A stretch of 64,000 nucleotides of DNA, from the NCBI RefSeq assembly GCF_000247815.1, contig NC_021673.1, positions 35,288,194-35,352,193 of the forward strand, given 5' to 3'. Source of the stretch: Ficedula albicollis (Eukaryota > Chordata > Aves > Passeriformes > Muscicapidae). Made by a program: the position numbers and the translations under genes. The notes below the pieces were generated by a model that was not told the origin of the DNA, did not search any database, and saw only the letters and a program-made list of their open reading frames with translations. Each line of letters opens with the position of its first letter. Position 1 is the first letter of the stretch. This document shows, piece by piece, positions 26,001-37,500 of the stretch.

Positions 26001-29000
26001 ATTTGTTGCAGCCACTGTAGGACTGAAGGCTATCTCTGGAGAATTTTTTAAAAATATAAAAGGAACATTCAAGAGTTTGTCAGTTAAACGTATATCTAAT
26101 CCAATTTGTGGGATAATTTCCATTTTAAGCCTGATTTTAGCCTCGGTTAATTTTCTGTAAGCAAAATAAAAGCTGCATTTTTGCATGAGATGTACAAAAA
26201 TAATACACTTTCCACTGGTAAGCTGTGTGGGAAGAAGAGCACTGCTGCTGGAAAGAGTGGTGAGGTCAGGAATAGCCAGCCATTTTATTGTGATCTCTCT
26301 GATAGATGATCTTGGTCCTCATTACAGAACTTCACCATTCAGAAATTGTTCTCTCAGTCCTCCATGTGAATGGAAGTGTACAGTGCATAGCAAAGTGCAT
26401 TTGTTTCCCCAAACCAAGGTGCAAATCATTACTCTCCATGTGCAGAAGTCTCCTTGAGAGCGATCTTCTCTTCTTGCAGTACCTACTTGGGGGTGCCACC
26501 CTTTCACATGGTCCATGCATGGCATGATGAGCAGGGTCGAGGCAGTTTGTTAGGCAGGGATGGAGCTGATCTGAAACCACAGGACCAAGGCTCAGCCTCT
26601 GCTGGCAGAGAAAGCAGGGAAAGGGGAAGAACTTCCTGAAAGGTGAGAAAGCATGAGGGCAAAGCTTGCATGGGAAAGGACTGGATGCTTTGAGTTATAT
26701 TATGAACAGAGCTAGAAAGATGGTGGCAGCAAATAGCATAGAAAAAAAATGATGGAAAGAACTCCCTGAGTGGCAAAGGAACAAGGATGGGCAACAAGAG
26801 AGATGGAGTGTGACTGTAAGTAATGTAAGAAAAGGAAGAAAAAGTGCAGGGGGGTGGAAAAGAGAAAGCTATCTTTGGATTGGGAGGATCTGTTCTTGTA
26901 CGGGCTCAAGAACAGCTGCACAGTGATGCCAGCCTCCAGTCCCATCCTCTGGCCACATCTATGTGACACTGACAAACCTCCCTATTCTTCTGGGTGCTCA
27001 CCACCAAAATTGCTAAGATGTATGAGCAAACAGGTGCATTCCCTCTCCTCCTTCACACCAGAAAAGAGGAAACTATTTAGTACACTGATTTATACAGGTA
27101 GGCCCAAGTGTTGAGATCAACCAGCTGCATTACTAGTAGTCCAACTAAATGAACTCTTATATCAGGACAGCTTTGAAAACAGACTGTGCAGTTTGGCATA
27201 TTCAAAGTTCAAAGAGGGGTTTCAGTTTTGCAGTGTATTTCTGAGAGTTTTGCTTACAACAGAAGAAATCTCCCTAAGTCCACTTGTACTGAAGGATATT
27301 AGAGGCAGCTAAATCTGAACCAAAAACTAGAAATCAGAACTAGTCCAGCACTAGTTGATGCATGTCTGAATATTTGCAGAGGAAAATTGCAAATCGGGTT
27401 TGCTCCCTAAAACAAAGATGAATTTGGGGCTGAAGATTTGGTTGCATCCAGTCTCTTCTAAATGGCTCTTTTGGTGATGTAAGTTATTTGGGGAGTACAG
27501 AGTTATGGACTGTATTTATAAATTCTGAGCTCTCAAACAAAGCCATAAATGTACATTCCATAGTTCCCAGACAAAAATAAACAGAGCCTGCTATTTCTAA
27601 TCCATTCCTCCTCTCCCTTGGTGCTGTGCTGATTAGATTGCATATCCTGAAAGGGATGAATTCAGGCTTTTCCAACGTTCTTTCTTAGAGGTTCATTTGT
27701 GATTTAACGCAAATGTTTTGTAGATTTGAAAGATATATGCCACAGCTGTTACTTTTGCCTATGACAACTTCTTTTCTGAACTCTTCTGAAGGAAAAAAAT
27801 CAACGCACAGCTATCCGTTTGCCATGGAATGCTGTGGCCTTCTTAAAGCTTGAAGAACATCTATTCCAGAGTCTCAGATAGGGGATGATTTTGACTACAC
27901 TTATCTGACACTAATTCCATGTTTAGAATATTGAGGGTTGGTATGTTTTTATCTTCTCTTTTAAAAAACAAAATACATTTCCTGGGTGGAAATGAAATAT
28001 ATTGTAATGAATTCTGATAAGCTTAGAGTAGCTAAATAAATTTTAAGACTTTACAAGTAATTCAAGTATCAGTGTTTCAAATAAAACAACGTGTAAGAAT
28101 TTGTTTCCTCAAAAATAAATTCCTTTTGTGATTTAGCTGAACCCATTTTACTGGCAACTGTCCATATTTTCCCCTTGGATGTTACATTTGTGCTTCAAAA
28201 CCAAGTGGCTAACACCAGGCTCTCTGGCTTTCTCTTTGTACTGCTGTCAGCCTATTCACATGCAAAACAGCACCCCACTGCTTAATCCCTAATCTGCATT
28301 GAAATCCAGAGTAGCCCTTTCAGGTTTGCTGTTTATGGCTCATCTTTACCTTGGAAAAGCTGTGGGTGGTGCCTCCACAGCCCCTTTCCTCTCAGTAGAC
28401 CACCCTAAAGGATTAGTACATTAATGACCAGAGAAGTTTTATAAAGGCCAGTGTTTCTGGCAACCTGAAGAGGGACCAGCGCTTCTTTGCCATCAGTTTT
28501 CTGCCTGACCCAAAGAAAACAAGGGCATTTTAGCTTTTCCTGTTGAGCACCAATACAGGCTAGATTGAAGGACAAAAGCATGCAAGCCACAGTAGCAAAT
28601 CCCATTAAGTAATATATGGATTCAGAAAATTGAGTATGCTATGGAAGTGACAATAGCCTGAGGCTAATATGTTATGTATACAGAGATCTCCATCTCTGCT
28701 TATTCCACGCTTCCTGTCTGTGATTAGACCTTTAGGGCCAAAAAATGTCAGAATTCAGTGACATTTCAAAACATGCATTGATAATAGAAGAGCATCACTG
28801 TTGTGCTGCAATCACACAAACACCTGATCATTACAAGCACAGGAAATTCGTGGTTAAATTGTGCTTCAAAGCAACACAAACACATAAAGGTGCGGAAATA
28901 ACAGGTCTAAGTAATAGCAGCTCTGCCCTTTCCTACCAGTAACACGATGGAAAAGAGAAAGTTAGGAGGAAGACAGATTTGTGTTTTCAGTGCCAGATAG

Positions 29001-29574
29001 ATTAAACTGATTTGCAATGACATTTCTCAGGACACCTCTCTTCTTGTAAGGAGAAGAATGACAGGTTTTGGTATTTAACAGCCACATTCGCAAGAATGTC
29101 ATGAAATATTAACCTGATGCTGTTGTCTCTTCTGGAATCACAGCAGTTAGCTGATGTAATAACTGATAACAACAAGTTTCCTCCAAATGAAGCCTGTTCT
29201 GATGATTCATATTAATTTGAAATGTATTAGAAGTTTAAGATTTAAGCTTTCTTCATTATTCTATTGTTATCACTTTCTAGACTAAAAAAACCCTACAAGT
29301 ATTCAAGCATTTTCTGATCTATTTCACTGTCAATTAGCAACTGATTAAAAGATCTGTTGAAAATGACAACAAAACCACCCCCTTGCTAGTCTGATGACAC
29401 TACAAATGGAGGGAGATCAACATGTGAGCTTCACTCTGAACAGGAGGGGGTAGATCCTTTTTTGGATGATACAGCTGCATCCTGCCTTACTGAAGGCAGT
29501 AACTATTCCAGATTATTTGTTCTTTGCCTGGGGTGATATTTTTCCTCACTCTCTTAGGCCTTGTAGTATATCGT
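23026..29574. other. No gene recognised; possible conserved AT-rich blocks
   Basis: About 6.5 kb of ordinary non-coding DNA. The largest frame (25690-26160 plus, 156 codons) is hydrophobic at its start but shows no known family. Around 24130-24260 and 24770-24960 the sequence is AT-rich, free of simple repeats and rich in TAAT/ATTA cores. These are the stretches I would test first for conservation. I see no mobile element. Confidence 0.4.
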
Positions 29575-29753
29575 GGAAATACCACTACCTCTCAGAGTAA
29601 AGTTTTTTTTTTAAATTCATTTTTTTTGTGCCAGGAAACTCAAAGCAGAGGGAGTATCATGTTGGAAATACCACTACCTCTCAGAGTAAAGGTTTTTTTT
29701 TAAAAATTCATTTTTTTCTGTCAGGAAACTCAAAGCAGAGGGAGTATCATGTT
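29575..29753 (+). repeat. Two-copy tandem duplication A, unit 89 bp
   Basis: ggaaataccactacctctca at 29575 recurs at 29664, and the match ends at gtatcatgtt (29753). Differences are T-run and A-run length changes in the centre and gtgccagg/ctgtcagg. Its right end coincides with the left end of a second, unrelated tandem duplication. Confidence 0.93.
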
Positions 29754-29926
29754 GTATTATGTATCACACAAGTAATATGTTAGTATTTTTGGTGAGGCCT
29801 CTGCTCTGTTGCCAGCCTGTATCATTCTTTTTCTGATGTTGTATTACGTATCACACAAGTAATATGTTAGTATTTTTGGTGAGGCCTCTGCTCTGTTGGC
29901 AGCCTGTATCATTCTTTTTCTGATGT
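29751..29926 (+). repeat. Two-copy tandem duplication B, unit 87 bp, adjoining A
   Basis: gttgtattatgtatcacaca at 29751 recurs as gttgtattacgtatcacaca at 29838, and the match ends at ttctgatgt (29926). Two substitutions are visible (the second is ttgccagc/ttggcagc). Together with the preceding element the order is A A' B B' with no spacer. Confidence 0.94.
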
Positions 29927-30074
29927 CTCCAGAAGAGTCTATAGTATTGAAATTCAAGTTTTAGAGAAGGATATTCAAGCACACTTGCAAGGAAACAAAG
30001 TAGACCTGTCTTCCTACTGCCTTGTCTGAGCAGCACAGAAGGGCAGGGCTCTTGTGAACTCTGCACTTCCTTGT

Positions 30075-30325
30075 GTCCAGTGGAAACAAAGAGAGGAAAG
30101 GAGTACGGGGTTCTGGCTAACATTAGGAAACACCTTTCCACTGTGAGGGTGACTGAGCACCGGCACAGTTTGCCCAGGCAGGTTGTGGCATCCCCAGTCC
30201 TTGGAGATACTAGAAAGCTGTCTGGACATGGTTCTGGGCAAGTGGCTGTGGGTGGCTCTGCTTGAGCAGGGAGCTGGACCAGACCAACTCCTGAGGTGCC
30301 CTTGAACCTCAGTCATTATGTGAGG
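30075..30325 (+). mobile_element. CR1 LINE 3' fragment, sense on plus
   Basis: Non-coding 3' portion of a CR1: ggctaacattaggaaacacc, then cacagtttgcccaggcaggt, tgtggcatccccagtccttg, gagcagggagctggaccaga and gaggtgcccttgaacctcag. These stand in the order expected for avian CR1 3' ends. The terminal octamers are degenerate (cattatgtgag). It is truncated at the 5' end, as is usual for CR1, and begins about 150 bp after the duplication pair A/B. The open frames on both strands across it are not genes. Confidence 0.88.
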
Positions 30326-32899
30326 AGATTTTGGCATGGGTGTACTTTATTTTATGTTGGTCTAAGTCAAGATTTCAATCCTGCCTTATGAAATCACCTT
30401 AGTTTTGAGGATAAACAATAATTTTCATCAGAAAGTTGTGTTATTTTCTAAACTAGACGCTTAGATTTTTTTTTTGTTTAAATGATCGATATCAAAATTA
30501 AAGAACGAATATGAAGTTACGGCAAATCTCTCATACACAGAGAGTGTGGATACATGAGACATTAAAAATTTTACACAAGCAACACTTTTGTTTTCCATCT
30601 TTGAGTGCTGTTGGGTTAATGCTCATGAAATGCAATGGAATCATGCATATCATTCACACCAGAGTAGATGTTGGCAGCGAGATCCACTCCAGTAAATCAT
30701 CTGAATGCCTTCTATGTCTCTGGTAATTCAAAAAGAGTCACTGTAGTATTGCAAACAGTGGACTCACAGAAAATCATATTCTGGACCTTAGGTCAGCTTT
30801 TCTGGGTAATAAGAAAACTCTAAGAAAAAAATTATAATCACTTATGTGGAACTAGAACATGAAAAAATCTGGACTACATGGACACCAAGGGACTTGATTT
30901 CAGCTGATCTTAGCTCGTTCCATCATTTCTTTCAGGTGCTTTCCTTACTGCACTCTAACTGACGTAGCCAAATGCTGAAATAACAGTTCACACAGCTCAA
31001 AAAGAGCCTTGTCCTTTCTTCACAAGCCTGAGGACAAACTGAATAATTGTAGAGGCTAAATCCTGTGGAACTCTACTCTATTAGATTTCAGCATTAAGAA
31101 ATAGCTTAGGAAAATTCCCATACTGACATGTGAATAGTGCAAGAGCATGAGTTTTAATAATTCAACCTAATTACATTATTCACCCTTTATCTATGCAGCA
31201 AGTCAAAATCACTTTTATGCTCCACAAAGGCAAGAGTCATAATAAAAACCAAATATTAGAGGTGTTGTTTGACAAGATGCAGCTTATGAGAGAAAATGGT
31301 TTCCTTTCCTTGAAAAGAATGTCATTATGACCATGTTCACTGATGATTAATTGTAACCACTGTGTTTTGTTTCACTTAATTCCCTCTAGATAGGTTCATT
31401 GGATTTCTGCTCTCTGCATTTCTGTGTGAATGTGTTTTTTGCTGGACCTCTCACTCAAATATGAATGCTGAAAATCTTGTATGGATCTGTTTGGAAATGG
31501 TAGCTAGCTTTGTTGAAATGCACAACATCACCCAGCTGGCATGGTGAAAGCAAATGACACTCAAGCTCCAGAGCTTTTGAGAGTATGCTTGAAAATAATT
31601 TCCTTTACATTTTTTAATGCTTCACAGCATTGCCTCTAATCATAACTAACACTTACTTTGTGCCTAATGGTGCAAATATCATGTATGATGGCATTTTATC
31701 TGAGGTGGCATAAAAACACTGCAAGAAATCATTAGAGAAAATGCTAAGCAAATGTGAAAAATCAGCAAAGTTTAAAATGAAATGTTCTCTCTTGATTTCA
31801 TACATTCCTGGCATAATAATACTGTAACATATCATTATCATTAGTTGTGCTGCTTGAATTAAGGCTATATAAACCAGTTGGGTATACCCTGGTGTTATAA
31901 GGCGTTCTTGGCAGTCTGATTCCACCACAGCTGTTTTAGCCGCGCTTTTATAAGAAGCCCTGGAATGAAAAACAATATATCTAACCACTAGTTTGACCTT
32001 TCTTCATTTTGGGTATGGGTTTGCTACATAAAAACGTGGAGAGAAAACTTGCATTTCCACAGCTCTCCAAAGAGAGGCCAGAAACAGTAAGAAATACACA
32101 AGCAGCAAGAGATGATCCAGAGGCTGTCTGTAAGGAGCTGAAATCAACTTTCAAACCCTGTCTCCAGTAGCTGGGTTGCAGTCGAATCAGCAGTTCTAGT
32201 TGGGAAAAAAAATTTAGTTGTGATGATTTTAACTTTTTTTCCTAGTTCCAAATAGTGCTGAACCCTAATTTGAGATCAATGTAGTTGCAGAGAGCAATGC
32301 GTATCTATCTCTGTGTATCTATTCATCTATTACATATATATCAATCTATTTCAGACTTTGAAAACCACGACTAAAACAATAATGTATAGGCTGGGTTGTA
32401 TTTTCCCCTCTTCTCTTTCCCCTTTTCTCCCATCAAAATAATTAGGAATTTTTGCTTGTGTTCACCTTGCTGTTTCATTCCATTCAGCCATTCCATAAAG
32501 CAGGCATAGACAGCTGAAGATAGTCTGACTCCAGAGCTAAAATTCGTATCTTCTGACTGTGATGCATATTTCATCCCAACACAAGCATTACAAATTCAAT
32601 TTCACTTGTTTCATACAAATTTAATATAGTTATAAAGATAAAAAGGTGTACATTACTAGGACCATCCATTCCCAACCAAATAGTCCTAACACCCCAAGCA
32701 GCCCATGCTTCCAAAATTGCAGATGCTACATTGTAGGCACTGCCAACACGTCAGAAAGACTCTCTTCTGAGGATTGCCACTGATTTCCACCCAGATAAAA
32801 AAGTTTAAGACACACTCAGGATACCAATATTTCCTATCACTCTCCCACACAGAGGGACTGGGCATGTGTGATAATGCTCACCATACATCACACGTCCTT
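30326..32899. other. No gene recognised
   Basis: Ordinary AT-rich non-coding sequence with a degenerate TATC-type simple repeat near 32302-32350. The minus frame 31653-31988 (111 codons) has no recognisable features. Confidence 0.5.
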
Positions 32900-33083
32900 T
32901 TACATTGATGTGATGCTGGAGCCAGCTAGCTCTCCCACATCACCACGCCAGGAGTGGGACACTCCTTGGGATCAGGATGACCCAAGGAGTGGCTTAGAGC
33001 TAAAGCTCTACAACAATAGTTAGCTACAAGGTGCAACGTAGAGACGAAGGAAGAGAGGGAGACCTTCAGCATAGGTTCCAAAG

Positions 33084-34121
33084 TGTCCTGGTTTGAAGGA
33101 CAGGTGTCTGCCAATAAAGGCAGAAGCTTCTCTTTTAAACGGAGAATGTAAATTCCTCCAAATTATTATTACAATTTTGAAATTAAGGGGCTCTCAGGCA
33201 AAGATATGGGAACTAGGAATAACAATTCTTTACTAGGAAAATTAAAATAGAAATACAGTATTACAAAGAACAATCCCAACGAGTCAGAATACAACCTAAC
33301 ACCCTGTCAGTCAGGGTGTTGGTAGCAGTCCAATTAAATGGTGGCTACAGTCCTCCTGCAATGGCAGATGTGGTTCAGTGGTCCTGAAGCAGTGGTCCTG
33401 TTGAAGGCTGCAGTTTTCCTCTGAAGGTCCAGGGATGATGTGGAAAGGTCTGGCTTTCCTCTGGAATCCAGTGGAAAGAAGTTACCTTGGTGTCCAAAAT
33501 CCCAGTTTTTATCTAGGTAGGAAAGGCTTGGCTCCTCCCCCTGGCTGGAGCATCTCCCAGTGGGATGGTGTAATTTTATCAGTCATACAGTGGGACTTAA
33601 TGGCTCAGCAGCAGATGATATCTTCCTGGAGGGAGGATGGTTTGTGGAAAAGATAAAGATGATTGCCCCACCTAGTCCTAAAGATGGCCCATTAGCAGAT
33701 AAAATGTACCATGGAGTCCTGTTGAAGGCTGCAGTTTTCCTCTGAAGGTCCAGGGATGATGTGGAAAGGTCTGGCTTTCCTCTGGAATCCAGTGGAAAGA
33801 AGTTACCTTGGTGTCCAAAATCCCAGTTTTTATCTAGGTAGGAAAGGCTTGGCTCCTCCCCCTGGCTGGAGCATCTCCCAGTGGGATGGTGTAATTTTAT
33901 CAGTCATACAGTGGGACTTAATGGCTCAGCAGCAGATGATATCTTCCTGGAGGGAGGATGGTTTGTGGAAAAGATAAAGATGATTGCCCCACCTAGTCCT
34001 AAAGATGGCCCATTAGCAGATAAAATGTACCATGGAGACAAGGGTCACTGCCCCACCCAGCTTCAGCAGATGGTGATAGAATACACATTTCTGACCACAT
34101 CCTATATTGCAACCCAAGACA
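33084..34121 (-). mobile_element. Solo LTR nested inside the ERVK-type LTR
   Basis: On the minus strand it begins tgtcttgggttgcaat and ends caaaccaggaca (TG...CA). It is flanked by the 5-bp target duplication CAAAG (33079-33083 and 34122-34126), which lies inside the outer LTR. Its length is 1038 bp, or 717 bp without an internal 321-bp duplication. A TATA-like agataaaaac lies at plus 33505-33515 and again at 33826-33836. A poly-A-signal-like agtaaa lies at plus 33229-33234. A five-base target duplication fits ERVL or some ERVK groups. I believe it belongs to a passerine LTR family but cannot give the exact name. No retroviral genes are present. Short frames here (for example 33435-33656) are artefacts. 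Confidence 0.92.
33395..34037 (-). repeat. 321-bp tandem duplication within the inner LTR, including its TATA-like box
   Basis: The unit at 33395-33715 is repeated at 33716-34036. I find no difference between the copies, and frames in two phases translate identically across both. On the LTR's own strand this duplicates the U3/R region, so the LTR has two copies of its core promoter. Duplicated U3 segments are known in retroviral LTRs. Perfect identity also fits a recent germline event or a collapsed or expanded assembly. Confidence 0.93.
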
Positions 34122-34532
34122 CAAAGAAAGACTTACTGGCTGAAAGGTCTAGGGACTGACGACCCCGAACACCACTGTGTATGCACCGGCTTTTAAGCTA
34201 GGGAGGTCCAAAGGGTTGGTACCAACTTTTAAAGAACTAGGAGAGGGTAAGGGAGGAGTGAAAGGCGGGGTTAGCATTTTACAATCCAATGGGGAAAGTA
34301 GGAGGAGAATAGGTCACAGGGGCCAATGGAGTGTGGGAGATTAGGGGATTTCCAAATGGGTGGTCCAGGCAGGGGGCTGGCATAAGGGAGGATTGACAAC
34401 TGGGTAAATGACAGGCAGAGAACATTCCAGAACAAGGGCATCAGTATAGGAGGGTACAAACCAGGGATGAACCAACAACACAGGGAGGTTACAGACCATT
34501 AAACACATTGCAAACACACCACAACATTACAT

Positions 34533-37500
34533 CACTCAAAATAACTCTAAGTTTGGTGCAGGATCTCTGAGCCAAAACTGAATTATTATGTTTCAAAAGA
34601 GTTTGCTCCCTTTCAGGGCATCTGCTGCACTTACTGGACCTGCTGGCCTAAGCATTATGTAGCAGAGAGATGCTGATTGTGGCCTCTGAGAGTCAGACTG
34701 ACGAAATGGGGACAATGATCCGCCTGCCAAACCCCACAGCTCTGGTGGAAATATGGACACAGCAAAAGTCATTCATTCCATGTCTGTGTGCATCAGTATA
34801 TTTCTTAGTTTTAATTTCTCTTCCACAGCACTGGACTTCATGGAGGAGAGAGAGTTGAAGAAAGCCCAGCTGGAAAACCATTGAAATATTTTTAAATGGA
34901 TTTAAATGGCAGCTGTAGTCTATGTGAGGCAATGTTCAGAAGAAGCAGGGCCCTACTGAAAACCTCGGTGTGTTTTGCAGTGGAATTTTATATCAAACAA
35001 CAAAACCATTTTCTTTTTGTGGTAGCGATATCCATCACAAAGTTTTCAGGAAGAGGTCAAGCATGAGAAGACCGAAAGGAAACAGAACCTTCAAATACAT
35101 TTCCTTTCTGCACACTTTCTGCTGAACTGAATTTTAATTTTATATAGAAGATACTAGCATCATATCTATATTTTATTATATTTCCAGGCATTCTCTCAGA
35201 AGAAAAACCAACAGCACAATGCAAATTTTTATGCACCTAAGTGATATGTGCTCAGAATAGTGATTGGCCCCCTGTGGTATTGGGAAAAAATGAAAATCTT
35301 TGCTAATTAGATGCCTTTATAATAAGGAAATTTAATGGTTACTGTTATGCAATCAAGAATGAGAATTTCTTCCATTACAAAAAGCTGTTCTTCACTACTA
35401 TGCCAGAGAAACCACTAATTTTATTTTCAGATCAATCGTTTGTATGTTGAGTTAATAAATGTGAAATGTTAATGCAGTTTTAAGCAGCAATTTAGGCCTC
35501 TGGGTCCTAGTAACATCCCTTCTAATCAGCACACTCTGCAGTGATATATAGGGTTATCTATAGGGACAGATGAATCATGCAATACAGAGAGCTGCTGTTA
35601 TCTCTTGTAATGATCCCAAGCTGGACAAGCCTCTCCAAAGAGGAACTGACCATACAAGCTTTTAAAAATCTTGTTTGTCTAATAAAATCTGTATAATTGT
35701 AAAACTTGTTTTCTCAAGAGGTATAATGCATATTTATTCTCTGTCTCAGGCCACTTGAGCTAATAATGGTTGCAATCAATAAGAAAGTCTTTCATGAGTA
35801 TGGTTTTCTAATAGACACTTTAAGGGTCTCCAGCTATCAGATTAACCTTCTTACAACTTGTGGGTAATTTACCACAAACATCTTGCAAAAATTACTTAGA
35901 GGAATTAACACTAATTTTCACTTGAAGCTTGTGAAAACTCTGCAAGATCAAAGTAAAGAAAAAAAAAATTGTCTCTGCATTAGAATGGTAACCAGTGGGT
36001 TCAACTTTCGAAGTCCCTTCTTCACATCCTCTAAAACTACACAAGGAAAGGTTGCATGCCAGCTTTCACCTGCAACTCAACACGAAAACATGAGTTTTCC
36101 TATGAAAACCAGGTGAGCAACACTGCATTAAAATTTCAGAGAACACATTTGAAAAATTGCCCTTAATTGTCTAGTGTGCTGTGCTTGCAAATGGATTCAT
36201 TGCCAAGGTATATTTATGGGACACGTGAAAGTCATTGCTATTCTCTTTCTGTTTTTCTTGCCTGATTTAGTTGTTTGGGTTCTCTAACATTTTCCATATG
36301 CAAGGAGAAGGCTTTGGCATGAGGCTGTGTGAATGTCTGTAACTCTTCTTGATAGCCAGGCCCATTCTGGGGGGCAAACCTTTGGCCTTGTGAAACCTGG
36401 GCTAGCAAGTTGTATTCTGGAATGTAACTGCGTTGTTGTGTCATAGGGCTGACAAACTTCCTGACTATTCAATGATTCTGTAATTTTTTGTTTTTTTGGT
36501 TTTTTTGGAGCTGTGAGTCCTAGCACCAAGAGGACCTGGCTTTCCTTTTTTAAAAAAATTACTTTCAAAATGTCTTCTTTGTGAAGGAAAGCTTGAAATT
36601 GTATCTGAAAGGCAAACATGGAGCATAGAGGTTAAGACTCCAACTTGTTCTTAAATACCCTGATTTCTAAACAAATGTATTTTTGGAATTATATACAATA
36701 ATAGTGCTGCATGTTCTAACAAGCACATTTTTATTGTTAACTTGCTGTTGTTTTTTTATGAACAATCATGTTTCTATCCCAATAGTTATTTTAAACTCAT
36801 TTTTCAAAGCCAGCCAAGAAGTATGTTCACATTAGATTTTGTTTAAACAGTTGGAAACAGTGGTCTGTCTCAAATACACTACATAGATATTATCTAGGAT
36901 TTCTCATGTAATACCTCTGTAACTTTTTACTAAAAGATGAAAGTAAAAAATGTTGGTAAATTGAAACAAAACTGTAGATGTTAAACCTTCATGTGTTGCT
37001 GCTGAATGTTTTCTCCCTTACTATAATGAAAGAAAGATAAAAATGTGTTACTTCCTCAACACAGAGAACCTGTCTTTACAGACCTAGAGTAATGGTAAAG
37101 TCATTTGGCCCATTTCCATTCAATTGTGTTGGAGATTCAGTGGGATGATGCACACTTTACTCTGTAGAGAACAGTATATAATAGGTGAATGAACATGGAA
37201 AGAAGTTTTATTGATGTGGGACTTGAATTTAAATATGAATGGGAAAGTATTACATCATGATACAAGACAAATTAAATGAGAACATTGTGATATAGAACAC
37301 ATTAGATGAAAACATAGCCCTTCTGAATATTTGCCATTCTTTTCCTAACCTGAGTAGCAGGTAAAACAGCTACTAAAGAGAGAGAATCTTCCATATTAAA
37401 CACATGAATATAAAACATGTGTATGCTAACAATAGTAAAGTATGTGCAAAGACACTTTCAGATAAATTAAAAATATAAATTATCTGCCAAGTACAAAGCA

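Larger units (their letters stand above)
32906..34526 (-). mobile_element. ERVK-type solo LTR, split by a younger LTR
   Basis: Read on the minus strand this element begins tgttgtggtgtg and ends cagcatcacatca, so it has TG...CA ends. It is flanked on both sides by the identical 6-bp direct repeat TTACAT (32900-32905 and 34527-34532). Six-base target duplications are typical of betaretrovirus-like (ERVK) insertions. Promoter features on the minus strand include inverted CCAAT boxes (plus 34286 and 34323), a GC-rich box (plus 34264) and a TATA-like cttaaaagcc (plus 34188-34197). Without the nested element the LTR is 578 bp. No internal gag-pol-env sequence is present, so it is a solo LTR left by LTR-LTR recombination. 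The group assignment rests on the target-site length and general LTR layout. Confidence 0.88.

Noticed and set aside
25690..26160. 156-codon frame with a hydrophobic N-terminus, possible secreted or membrane protein
   Set aside because: The hydrophobic start is the only feature. The rest has no recognisable family, and no neighbouring exon or regulatory signal supports it.
32940..32965. Possible retroviral primer-binding site (minus strand tggcgtggtgatgtggga)
   Set aside because: It lies inside the outer LTR. The TTACAT target duplication shows the LTR ends at 32906, and the resemblance to a lysine primer-binding site is only partial.
33435..34159. Two identical 73-codon frames suggesting a duplicated gene
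   Set aside because: Both lie within the 321-bp duplication of a non-coding LTR, antisense to its own transcription.
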